Assembly: GCA_005877655.1 (NCBI GenBank)
Contig: VBOC01000002.1
Coordinates: 1 to 5,837 of the forward strand
Direction: 5' to 3'
Length of the DNA stretch: 5,837 bases
Source of the DNA: Ignavibacteria bacterium
GTDB taxonomy: Bacteria > Bacteroidota > Ignavibacteria > UBA10030 > SZUA-254
Both the position numbers and the translations under genes were made by a program. Every line of letters starts with the position of its first letter. Positions within the stretch are counted from its first letter, which is position 1. Shown here piece by piece: positions 1 through 5,837 of the stretch. The notes beneath the pieces were generated by a model, which saw only the letters and a list, made by a program, of their open reading frames with translations, had not been told where the DNA came from and did not search any database.

Positions 1-6
1 CAAATT

Positions 7-46
7 GAAGCCGACCCATCCCCATTCAACGGTGTGTGTCGGCTTC
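7..46 (-). terminator. 9-bp inverted repeat at left edge, possible second terminator of the minus-strand operon
   Basis: GAAGCCGAC at 7-15 is perfectly complementary to GTCGGCTTC at 38-46, with a 22-nt loop. Read on the minus strand, the stem is followed by AATTTG and then the window edge, so a U-rich tail is only partly visible. It lies about 60 nt beyond the stop of the HerA-like gene and could be a backup transcription end. It could equally end a plus- or minus-strand gene outside the window. The long loop makes it a weak candidate. Confidence 0.35.
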
Positions 47-72
47 TCTAAACTAATGAATGCCTAAGGGCC

Positions 73-94
73 TCACCCCGAGCCCTCGGGGTGA
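73..94 (-). terminator. 10-bp GC-rich hairpin just downstream of the HerA-like gene
   Basis: TCACCCCGAG (73-82) pairs perfectly with CTCGGGGTGA (85-94) around a nominal CC loop; in practice the innermost pair would open to give a tetraloop. It begins 10 nt past the stop codon of the minus-strand ATPase gene, where a terminator or 3'-end-stabilising hairpin is expected. Read on the minus strand it is followed by GGCCCTTAGG, not a T-run, so it is not a textbook intrinsic terminator. A mutually exclusive small hairpin, GTGA/TCAC at 91-102, overlaps its right arm. Confidence 0.5.
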
Positions 95-104
95 AGCCTC
101 ACTT

Positions 105-1724
105 CTAAGTCCGAAGCTGCTTCCACCAGTTGTTGACGACGTCGGCAACAACGGTTTCGGCGTTTTTCTTCCTCCATTTCTCGAAGAACTTAATGTCGCC
201 GCTGGCCGGCTCCGGCGATGGCTTATCGAGCATTACCCGAACCGGAATCGGGACGGCATCGCCGATGAAAAACGCCTCGCCCTGGGCGAGTGTCGGGAGA
301 ACGTCGATTACGTTCGCCAGGGAATCAGGCACGAGCTTGCGCACGTAGGCCTGGTCGTGCGGGTTCAGGAGGCGCATCGCAATGAAATTGTTGCACTGAG
401 CGGTGATCGTTTCTGAAATCTCGGCGGGACGCTGGCTCACGATCATGGTGCTCACGCCGTACTTTCTTCCTTCCTTTGCGATCCGCTCGACGGTCTGACG
501 CGCTGCCTTGCTCCTGCCCGTCATCGAAAGGTACGTGTGCGCCTCTTCGAAGACGATCAAGACCGGGAAATCCTGCCGTGCCTTGTTCCAGAGGTTGAAA
601 TCAAAAATGACCCTCCCCAGCAGGGACACGAGCACGTTGATTACGTCGAACGGCACCCTGCTGAGGTCGATGACCGTGACCTGTTTCCCCGAATCGAGGC
701 CGAATAATTTTGTGAGAAGGGGAGCCAGAGTGTCAGACGCCTTGTACTTCTGCGGACGGAACAGGAACTCGTACCGTTTATCTGTGAGCCTTCCCTCGAG
801 ACGGACGAGAAATCGGGTGAACTGGCCGTAGAACGGGCCTTCCTTCCCGCCGAGTGTGCGCTCGGTGTCGAGAGAACGCATACGCGCGCTCACCTCCAGG
901 AAATCGAAGAAGACCGGCGTGTCGATGGTCAGGAACTCCTTCAGGGGAACATTCTTTCCCCGCTTTGAATCCATGATGGCCTCTTTCATCACGCTGACCT
1001 GGTTGGTCGCCGAGGGGTCGGACTCATCGACGAACGTTTCGACGATCTCGTCGAAATTCATCAGCCAGTAGGGCAGCTCCAGCTCCGTGATCTTGATGAT
1101 GTTACCGCGCTCCTTGAACGCATGCTCATACTCGCCGTGCAGGTCGAGGATAATAATGTGCGTATTTTCAAACTTTTCGACTTTCTGCAGGATCGAGGCC
1201 GTCGTGCATGATTTCCCGGAACCGGTGGAGCCGAAGAGCGCGATGTGTTTTGCGAAGAATTTATTGGGATCAAGAAAGATGCGCTCGTCTTCGAACGAGG
1301 AGAGCGTGCCGGGAGAGAAGCCGCCCTCACGATAGACGGCGAAGATCTTCTGCAGGTCCGCACTCTCCGGGAGCTGGATCGGGCCGCCGACCATGGGATA
1401 GCTGGAGACGCTGCGTTCAAACCGGCCTTCGGAGACCGTTCCGATCAATTGAATCTCGATCTCCTGCCTGATCGGCTGACCGTCCTCTTTCGGCTCCTTT
1501 GCCGCTTTGGCCGCCGGAAGGTCGGCGCGGCGAACGGAGGTGATGCTTCCGATGACAGAACGGTTGCCGACCGGCATCATGACATACGAGCCCAGCTTGC
1601 CGACTGCCGTCTGGCCCTTCTCCGCCTTTCCATCCTGCGCCGCAACCCCCTGCAGGATGGCCGTAATCGCAACGCTGCCGACGGAAGAAATTGTGCCGAT
1701 TTGTTTCTGCGTTTCTGTGGCCAT
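105..1724 (-). CDS. HerA-like hexameric ATPase (HAS-barrel plus DUF87/HerA P-loop ATPase), 539 aa
   Basis: HerA proteins are FtsK-related ring ATPases that move along double-stranded DNA, usually serving a partner nuclease. Residues about 7-100 resemble a HAS-barrel (G-S-Y-V and V-I-G-S strand patterns), with an Ala/Lys/Glu-rich linker near 68-86. The Walker A motif GSTGSGKS is at 165-172. The family-typical DLHGEY is at 194-199, followed by LPYWLMNFDE near 217-226. Walker B is VLIVFEEAH at 388-396, with the acidic pair E393/E394. R420 in KEGRKYG is a candidate arginine finger, and SQRPAEI at 430-436 is the sensor-like segment. The length matches HerA and no key motif is missing, so it should be an active ATPase. 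The ATG at 1722-1724 follows a strong AGGAGG with 5-nt spacing. It is the second gene of an operon, 9 nt after the phosphatase gene. No NurA, SIR2 or DUF4297 partner is visible. The family is secure; the cellular role is not. Confidence 0.92.
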   Translation of the reverse strand: MATETQKQIGTISSVGSVAITAILQGVAAQDGKAEKGQTAVGKLGSYVMMPVGNRSVIGSITSVRRADLPAAKAAKEPKEDGQPIRQEIEIQLIGTVSEGRFERSVSSYPMVGGPIQLPESADLQKIFAVYREGGFSPGTLSSFEDERIFLDPNKFFAKHIALFGSTGSGKSCTTASILQKVEKFENTHIIILDLHGEYEHAFKERGNIIKITELELPYWLMNFDEIVETFVDESDPSATNQVSVMKEAIMDSKRGKNVPLKEFLTIDTPVFFDFLEVSARMRSLDTERTLGGKEGPFYGQFTRFLVRLEGRLTDKRYEFLFRPQKYKASDTLAPLLTKLFGLDSGKQVTVIDLSRVPFDVINVLVSLLGRVIFDFNLWNKARQDFPVLIVFEEAHTYLSMTGRSKAARQTVERIAKEGRKYGVSTMIVSQRPAEISETITAQCNNFIAMRLLNPHDQAYVRKLVPDSLANVIDVLPTLAQGEAFFIGDAVPIPVRVMLDKPSPEPASGDIKFFEKWRKKNAETVVADVVNNWWKQLRT

Positions 1725-1729
1725 GGTGG

Positions 1730-1735
1730 CCTCCT
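1730..1735 (-). promoter_or_regulatory. Strong Shine-Dalgarno AGGAGG of the HerA-like gene, overlapping the upstream stop codon
   Basis: On the minus strand the sequence reads TTAGGAGGCCACCATG. AGGAGG lies 5 nt before the ATG, and the TAG stop of the phosphatase gene (1734-1736) shares two bases with it. Ribosomes finishing the phosphatase would sit on the binding site for the ATPase, which implies translational coupling. The other two visible starts in the window have no such site. Confidence 0.85.
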
Positions 1736-2966
1736 AACCCAGCCGTTTGATGACGACCGCTGTCTTGTCGTCTGATCGCGTGCCGAGACTGTTGAAGCGT
1801 TGAACATCCTCAATGATAAGGCGCGCGATATCTTTTGCGCCCTGTGAGCGAAAACTGACTATCTTATCGACGAGCCGATCCTCCCCATAGAACTCCCCAT
1901 GTTCGTTCGTGGCTTCGGATAACCCGTCCGTATAGAGGAAGAGAATATCCCCCGCACCCATCATGGCGCTCTCCGTCTTAAACGTCTCGTCGGGAAAGGG
2001 GCCGAGGAGCTGCCCCGTGGCCTCGAGATATTCGGGCGTCTTCGAATTCGCGCGAATGAGGATCGGGTTATTGTGGCCGGCATTTGCATACAGGACGAGC
2101 CCGCGGCGGTCGTCGGTCAGCTCGGCATAGAACAGGGAGATGAATTGCTCTTCGGAAAAAGTCTTGTGCAGGAGACGGTTGACGCGGGAGAGGAGCACGC
2201 TCATCTTTGTCTGGAATTCGAAGCCCATGCGGAGGGCGCCCGAAAGATAGAGCGCCTGAACGGCGGCCGATACCCCTTTGCTCGCCGCGTCTCCGATCAC
2301 GACCCCCAGACGCTCGTTATCCCCGTCAACCTGAAGATAGTCGAAGAAGTCCCCGCCCACGATCCGGTCAGGGACCGATATGCCGTACATCTGGTATTTG
2401 TGAAACTGCATCTCGTGCTGGGGGAGGATGCTGCTCTGGATGTCCCGCGCCTTGTCGAGGTCCCGCTCCAGGTCCTTGGCCTTCCGCTCGATCCGCTTGC
2501 TGCGGAGGACGGAAGTGACGGCCGTGCTGATAATGTTGAGGGTCGATGAAATGTTCTCATCGAGGTGGTCGGCGTTAAACGCAAGAACATAGGGATAGAG
2601 CGTGTGCCCGCGCCACTGCACTTTGTCGCCGACGCCGGTGGCCGAGTATCGCAAAATGCCTCGTTTGCGCAGGTATTGATCCTCCTCGTTCGCGAGGACG
2701 GTGCGCCGTTTCGGCAGTTCCAGAAAGACAGGATTATCTTTGACTTTCACCATATAGTTCCGGCGGATCGGTTCCATCTCCCCGATCTGGTGGACGAGCG
2801 CATACGCCCCGTGCTTCGGGCTGAACTTCCAGATGCGGCTGCCCTTGATCCTGAACTCCTCGTTCTGGACGACTTCTTCGAGAACGCGCTGGAGCAATTC
2901 CTCCGTCTTCTCGAAGGGCCTCGATCCTATACTTTCAATTGTGCGATAGAGTTTGCGAAGTTGCAT
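1734..2966 (-). CDS. RsbU/SpoIIE-type PP2C serine/threonine phosphatase with GAF-like N-terminal region, 410 aa
   Basis: It probably dephosphorylates phosphoserine/threonine on a regulatory protein, classically a STAS-domain anti-anti-sigma factor. From the ATG, residues about 15-155 form a GAF-like sensor region. Residues about 155-178 are a charged heptad-like linker (K, R, E, D rich) leading into the usual ARDIQSSILP entry. The metal-binding motifs of the SpoIIE fold are all present: GGDFFDY (204-210, D206), GDAASKGVSAA (225-235, D226), ANAGHNNP (294-301), YTDGLSEA (345-352, D347) and SDDKTAVV (398-405, D399/D400). It should therefore be catalytically competent. There are no membrane segments, so it is cytoplasmic. 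I chose the ATG at 2964-2966 because MQLRKLYRTI looks like the natural beginning. An in-frame TTG at 2982-2984 would add six residues, and neither start has a Shine-Dalgarno. It is the first gene of the operon with the HerA-like ATPase. Its target is unknown. Confidence 0.9.
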   Translation of the reverse strand: MQLRKLYRTIESIGSRPFEKTEELLQRVLEEVVQNEEFRIKGSRIWKFSPKHGAYALVHQIGEMEPIRRNYMVKVKDNPVFLELPKRRTVLANEEDQYLRKRGILRYSATGVGDKVQWRGHTLYPYVLAFNADHLDENISSTLNIISTAVTSVLRSKRIERKAKDLERDLDKARDIQSSILPQHEMQFHKYQMYGISVPDRIVGGDFFDYLQVDGDNERLGVVIGDAASKGVSAAVQALYLSGALRMGFEFQTKMSVLLSRVNRLLHKTFSEEQFISLFYAELTDDRRGLVLYANAGHNNPILIRANSKTPEYLEATGQLLGPFPDETFKTESAMMGAGDILFLYTDGLSEATNEHGEFYGEDRLVDKIVSFRSQGAKDIARLIIEDVQRFNSLGTRSDDKTAVVIKRLG

Positions 2967-3030
2967 ATAGTTAAAACGCAACAAAAAGGCCGCATTTGGA
3001 AACGGTTCGGAATTTTTCGATATTTTTTTG
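2967..3030. promoter_or_regulatory. Divergent 64-bp AT-rich intergenic region holding both promoters
   Basis: This gap separates the minus-strand phosphatase start from the plus-strand secreted-protein start, so both promoters should lie here or slightly inside the genes. On the plus strand, TTTG (2995-2998) and TATTTTTTTG (3021-3030) loosely resemble the Bacteroidota -33/-7 pair (TTTG and TAnnTTTG), but the -7 element is 2 nt too long and abuts the ATG. An imperfectly placed inverted repeat, GTTGC (2960-2964) and GCAAC (2978-2982), flanks the phosphatase start. No convincing sigma-70 pair or Shine-Dalgarno is seen in either direction. Confidence 0.5.
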
Positions 3031-4725
3031 ATGCGAAATTCCCGACCTTTGTTCCCTGTTTTGCTGGTAGTTATTTCGACTCTCGCTCCGCCGCGGTCGG
3101 AGGGACAGCCGAACGGCGTAACGTTGGTGGGTCATGCCGACATTCCTCACGGATCGTCGTCCAGTGGATTCAAGTATTCAAGCTGCTGGGGTTGGGTTTC
3201 TCCCGACGGCCGTGAATACGCCCTGATCGGCGCGTACAATGGGGTATCGATCATCGATCTGAACGGAGACTCCCTCCGGGAAATTCAATTTATTCCGGGA
3301 CCCCCGTCAATCTGGCACGAAATGAAAACGTGGGGAAATTACGCATACTGCGTTTCGGAAGGGGGGATGGGAGTGCAGATTGTCGATCTCTCCGGCCTGC
3401 CTGATACAGCCCTCCTGGTGAAGAATTTTATCTACGTCTCCGCCACGCCGCCGGATTCAGGAAAGAGCAATACGAGGTCCCATACCGTGACGGTGGCTGA
3501 TGGGTATCTCTATTGTAACGGGAGCGTGACCTGGGGCCCGGCGGGCACCGTTATCTTCTCCCTTCTGGCCGATCCGGTGACTCCCGCATTTGCCGGAACC
3601 TATGAGCCGTTGTACATCCACGACTCGTACGTTCGAAACGATACCCTGTTCGGGGCGGCGATTTATAACGGCGGGGGGCTGTTCATCGCCGACGTGCACG
3701 ACAAAGCGAATCCCGTACAAATTACCAAGATCACATACGCGGGGAGCGGGACGCACAATGCGTGGAGGTCGATGAACGGCAAATACGTCTTCACGACAGA
3801 TGAAATCGGCACGACCCAGCATAACATGAAGGTGTGGGACATCAGCAATTTGCCGCTATGGGATTCGGTCACGGTGTACAGCGCGTCGCCGATCGATATC
3901 GTCCACAACGTCCACGTGAGGGGGAATTACATTTATGTCGCCCACTATACCGCCGGCATGCGGGTTGTGGATGCGCACGATCCGAGAAATCCAGTGGAAG
4001 TCGGCTACTATGACACATACCCGGGCGCGAGCGGGGGGTATGCTGGGGCCTGGGGAGTTTATCCGTACTTTCCCTCGGGCAAATGGATCGCTTCGGACAT
4101 CCAGACGGGGCTCTATGTCTGCCGGTTCGACGGGCTCAAGCCTCGTGTGCGGCCAAGGCTCCTTTTCCCGCTCGATTCGGCTGTGAGCGCCCCAACCAAG
4201 CAATTTCGCTGGACATCAGCGGCAGATCAAACTGAAGATCCGCATTATTACCGCGTTCACGTCAAGGGACCGGTGCTTGACACCGTCTTCCGGACGATTG
4301 ATACCGTCTTTCAGGCGCCCAATATTGATCCGTACGGGAGCGGGGGGTCGTTCAGATGGCACGTCTCGGTGTGCGATGAATTTACCGAAGTCTCGAGTGT
4401 GGATACATTTCATTTTTTCGTGACGCCTTCCGCGGTCGTGACACCGCCGACCGTGCCGAGATCGTTCTCTCTCGGTCAGAACTATCCCAACCCCTTCAAC
4501 CCGAGGACGAAGATCGAGTTCACGCTTGCGGAGATGGGGGGAGTGAACCTCACGGTCTACGATCTTCTTGGGAAGCCGGTGCGCGTCCTTCTCAATGGAG
4601 AGCGGTTGCCGGCAGGGAAGCAGGAGGTTGTGTTCGACGCCTCGAATCTTGCGACCGGGACGTACTTTTACCGGCTCGTAACCTCCCGCTTCACCGAAAC
4701 CAAGAAATTAATCCTATCGAGGTGA
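3031..4725 (+). CDS. Secreted choice-of-anchor B beta-propeller protein with T9SS type A sorting domain, 564 aa
   Basis: This is an exported protein probably anchored or released at the cell surface by type IX secretion; its substrate is unknown. Residues 1-26 are a Sec signal peptide: R-containing N-region, hydrophobic core FPVLLVVISTLA, probable cleavage near SEG/Q. Residues about 32-368 carry repeated beta-propeller (LVIVD-type) blades, including GVSIIDLNGD (71-80), GVQIVDLSGLPD (114-125), FIADVHDKANP (218-228), MKVWDISNLP (266-275) and MRVVDAHDPRNP (310-321), the pattern of choice-of-anchor B proteins. Residues about 372-465 look like an Ig/Fn3-type domain. After a Pro/Thr linker, residues about 480-564 are the sorting domain: LGQNYPNPFNP, VYDLLGKPV, LPAGKQEVVFDASNLATGTY and a basic end. 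The ATG at 3031 is preferred over an adjacent in-frame TTG at 3028; no Shine-Dalgarno is present. It carries five G6 runs, each within consecutive glycine codons. The family is secure; the biochemical function is unknown. Confidence 0.92.
   Translation: MRNSRPLFPVLLVVISTLAPPRSEGQPNGVTLVGHADIPHGSSSSGFKYSSCWGWVSPDGREYALIGAYNGVSIIDLNGDSLREIQFIPGPPSIWHEMKTWGNYAYCVSEGGMGVQIVDLSGLPDTALLVKNFIYVSATPPDSGKSNTRSHTVTVADGYLYCNGSVTWGPAGTVIFSLLADPVTPAFAGTYEPLYIHDSYVRNDTLFGAAIYNGGGLFIADVHDKANPVQITKITYAGSGTHNAWRSMNGKYVFTTDEIGTTQHNMKVWDISNLPLWDSVTVYSASPIDIVHNVHVRGNYIYVAHYTAGMRVVDAHDPRNPVEVGYYDTYPGASGGYAGAWGVYPYFPSGKWIASDIQTGLYVCRFDGLKPRVRPRLLFPLDSAVSAPTKQFRWTSAADQTEDPHYYRVHVKGPVLDTVFRTIDTVFQAPNIDPYGSGGSFRWHVSVCDEFTEVSSVDTFHFFVTPSAVVTPPTVPRSFSLGQNYPNPFNPRTKIEFTLAEMGGVNLTVYDLLGKPVRVLLNGERLPAGKQEVVFDASNLATGTYFYRLVTSRFTETKKLILSR
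3361..4541 (+). repeat. Five G6 homopolymer runs within the propeller gene
   Basis: Runs of six G lie at 3361-3366, 3673-3678, 4033-4038, 4342-4347 and 4536-4541. All encode a Gly-Gly pair; four read GGG-GGG and the last GGG-GGA. They are short for phase-variable tracts and the reading frame is intact through all five, so they are recorded as composition, not as demonstrated contingency loci. Confidence 0.6.
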
Positions 4726-4744
4726 GCGCCTCGTTCCGCTCACC
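4721..4744. terminator. 8-bp hairpin overlapping the stop codon of the secreted-protein gene
   Basis: GGTGAGCG (4721-4728) is perfectly complementary to CGCTCACC (4737-4744), with an 8-nt loop. The TGA stop of the plus-strand gene (4723-4725) lies inside the left arm. The position between two convergent genes suits a (bidirectional) transcription end, but no T-run follows on either strand. It may instead be a 3'-end stabiliser or a Rho-assisted end. The rest of the spacer to 4844 is GC-rich and shows no further strong stem, gene or U-tract. Confidence 0.5.
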
Positions 4745-4844
4745 GCTGGACCTGCGCTCCGGGCGGGCATCGCTCGGTTCGTGGGAGATCTGTGCTGTTC
4801 GTGAGAGAAGCCTCCGGCCAGGCCCGGGGCACTGCCGCGGTTGC

Positions 4845-5837
4845 CTATGCTTTCCTTAGAAGACTCCGGTGCCTGATCTCCGCACAAATTAACAGTACCA
4901 TTGATAGACCGGCATAACCGAACTGTATGCCGTGGGTTGCTACAGAATGAAAGCCCGCGAAATCAAGCAGTGAAACTTTATCGAGATTGAGACTGATATA
5001 GATCAGCATCAGAAGGAACCCCACATAAAGCTTGGGGCTCCGTGTAAGAATTCCGAATGCCACCGCAGCGGACGCGGCAAAGCATGAACCGATCAAAAGC
5101 GAAATCGCCGCCGCAGGCGACATGCCCAGAAGTCTTATCGCCGGAATAAATGTGAACATCAGCGTCACTGCCAGCACAGAGAAAAACTTCCACACGACAT
5201 AGTTTGCCTTCAATTTCGGCGCGGTAAAGAGAAGGCTCGCCATTCCTGCAGCAGAATCCCGCACCGCGATGTCCGCCAGGGCAGCGACTAACACTCCGAA
5301 GATGGCAGGCAAGATGACATGTTGGACCACTTCGGCACCCTCGACCAGGCAAAGTATCCCCGAGGCTACAATTGCAATTCCGGTAAGAGGCGAGAGCGCA
5401 AACGTCGCCGCTATGTCCGCCCGAATTGCATTTACCATTGTCGGCATCGCTTTTCCGGGATCGCTGATTTGGCCGAAGAGGCGAGTCAGCGGCTTTGAGA
5501 TCACATTGACGCGAGCGATCGGTTTGAGCATCGCGTTGAGACGTGCGATCGGATTTCTCCTTCTGGACCATGTCGAATACTTAACCCGCGCAGGATCGAA
5601 CCTGTGAAACCACGCCGTGGCCAACCCGATGACCGCTAGCGGCACCGCGAGCGTGGAAGACCGTTCTAATACGAGCTGCCAAGTCCAATTGATTCCCGGG
5701 AATAGCAGCGTCGGTCCCGCGGGATCGATCGATGCCCCCCCGATCGTCATTTCTCTCGTATGAAACCGTGTTTGAAGTTCCTGCACCACTACCCCCAGTC
5801 CGATAACGTCTGCCATGGAAGCCCATGCAGGTCTGTC
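4845..5837 (-). CDS. ABC-2-type transporter permease, C-terminal part (5' end beyond window)
   Basis: This is probably the membrane subunit of an ABC transporter whose ATPase is elsewhere. From the ATG at 5814-5816, seven likely membrane segments lie near residues 55-71, 138-158, 166-185, 206-230, 233-258, 263-278 and 295-313. Family-like landmarks are NWTWQLVLER (43-52), HRFDPAR (71-77), a long cytoplasmic stretch at 78-135, the LLFTAPK segment (195-201) and LDFAG (284-288). I recall this order from the second half of roughly 500-aa ABC-2 permeases. The frame stays open upstream of that ATG to the window edge (seven more codons, none a stop), so that ATG is probably internal and the gene is cut by the window. 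A 30-bp imperfect tandem repeat lies in the cytoplasmic stretch, and a G7 run near residues 26-28. It is convergent with the secreted-protein gene. The membrane-protein call is firm, the ABC-2 assignment moderate. Confidence 0.7.
   Translation of the reverse strand, partial: DRPAWASMADVIGLGVVVQELQTRFHTREMTIGGASIDPAGPTLLFPGINWTWQLVLERSSTLAVPLAVIGLATAWFHRFDPARVKYSTWSRRRNPIARLNAMLKPIARVNVISKPLTRLFGQISDPGKAMPTMVNAIRADIAATFALSPLTGIAIVASGILCLVEGAEVVQHVILPAIFGVLVAALADIAVRDSAAGMASLLFTAPKLKANYVVWKFFSVLAVTLMFTFIPAIRLLGMSPAAAISLLIGSCFAASAAVAFGILTRSPKLYVGFLLMLIYISLNLDKVSLLDFAGFHSVATHGIQFGYAGLSMVLLICAEIRHRSLLRKA
5491..5550 (-). repeat. Imperfect tandem 30-bp repeat inside the permease gene
   Basis: The units 5491-5520 and 5521-5550 match at about 20 of 30 positions and both end in GCGATC preceded by a purine-rich stretch. 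They encode a 10-residue period, roughly (N/K)PIAR(L/V)N followed by (K)PLTRLF as a decayed third copy, in the predicted cytoplasmic segment between the first and second membrane spans of this fragment. In-frame internal duplication is the simplest explanation. Confidence 0.55.

Noticed and set aside
1..104. CRISPR array or tRNA in the left-edge non-coding stretch
   Set aside because: The two inverted repeats differ in sequence and spacing, there are no direct repeats with spacers, and no cloverleaf can be drawn.
1245..1775. Open frame of 176 codons on the plus strand opposite the HerA-like gene
   Set aside because: It is antisense to a gene with a full set of ATPase motifs, crosses the operon junction and shows no recognisable domain. 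It is a by-product of GC-rich coding on the other strand.
2073..2549. Open frame of 158 codons on the plus strand opposite the phosphatase
   Set aside because: It is antisense to conserved SpoIIE motifs, and its composition shows no domain or ribosome binding site.
105..2966. A known HerA anti-phage defence system
   Set aside because: Neither SIR2 nor DUF4297 nor any nuclease motif is encoded here, and the partner is a phosphatase. Calling it defence would go beyond the sequence.
105..2966. A complete partner-switching sigma regulatory module around the phosphatase
   Set aside because: No STAS-domain protein, HATPase_c anti-sigma kinase or sigma factor is present in the window, so only the phosphatase arm can be claimed.
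2565..3215. Open frame of 216 codons on the plus strand spanning the divergent promoter region
   Set aside because: It runs through the 3' strand of the phosphatase N-terminus and into the signal-peptide region of the secreted protein in another frame. It cannot be real alongside both well-supported genes.
4978..5571. Open frame of 197 codons on the minus strand in another frame of the permease region
   Set aside because: It is rich in Arg, Ser, Cys and Gly with no hydrophobic pattern or family resemblance, while the overlapping frame gives clear membrane segments.
4845..5816. Complete 323-residue membrane protein starting at 5816
   Set aside because: The frame stays open to the window edge, no Shine-Dalgarno precedes that ATG, and the residues after it resemble the middle of a longer permease.

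Overview
The window suggests a Bacteroidota/FCB-group bacterium, possibly near Ignavibacteria or Kryptonia. The strongest evidence is the secreted protein at 3031-4725. It ends in a type IX secretion (T9SS) type A sorting domain with the 'NYPNPFNPxT' block, a system confined to the FCB group. Two of the three visible gene starts also lack a Shine-Dalgarno sequence, as is common there. The DNA is moderately GC-rich by eye (roughly mid-50s %). The exact lineage is an inference.

Layout. Bases 1-104 hold no gene, but carry two perfect inverted repeats just downstream of the minus-strand operon. Bases 105-2966 are a compact two-gene operon on the minus strand. Its promoter-proximal gene encodes a RsbU/SpoIIE-type PP2C phosphatase with a GAF-like N-terminal region. 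Its second gene encodes a HerA-like hexameric ATPase. The two are 9 nt apart, and the phosphatase stop codon lies inside the ribosome binding site of the ATPase gene. Bases 2967-3030 are a 64-bp AT-rich divergent intergenic region. Bases 3031-4725 on the plus strand encode a signal-peptide-bearing choice-of-anchor-B beta-propeller protein with a T9SS tail. Bases 4726-4844 are a convergent spacer whose clearest element is a hairpin that begins at the end of the propeller gene. Bases 4845-5837 on the minus strand are the C-terminal part of an ABC-2-type permease that runs off the right edge.

How they work together. Only the phosphatase-ATPase pair looks functionally linked: tight spacing and likely translational coupling join a signal-responsive Ser/Thr phosphatase to a DNA-translocase-like ATPase. 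No kinase, STAS protein, sigma factor or HerA partner nuclease (NurA, SIR2, DUF4297) is in the window, so the pathway is not established. The secreted protein and the permease look like separate transcription units.

The most interesting point is the coupling of a HerA-like ATPase to a SpoIIE phosphatase, which does not match the HerA partnerships I know. Everything else fits known families.
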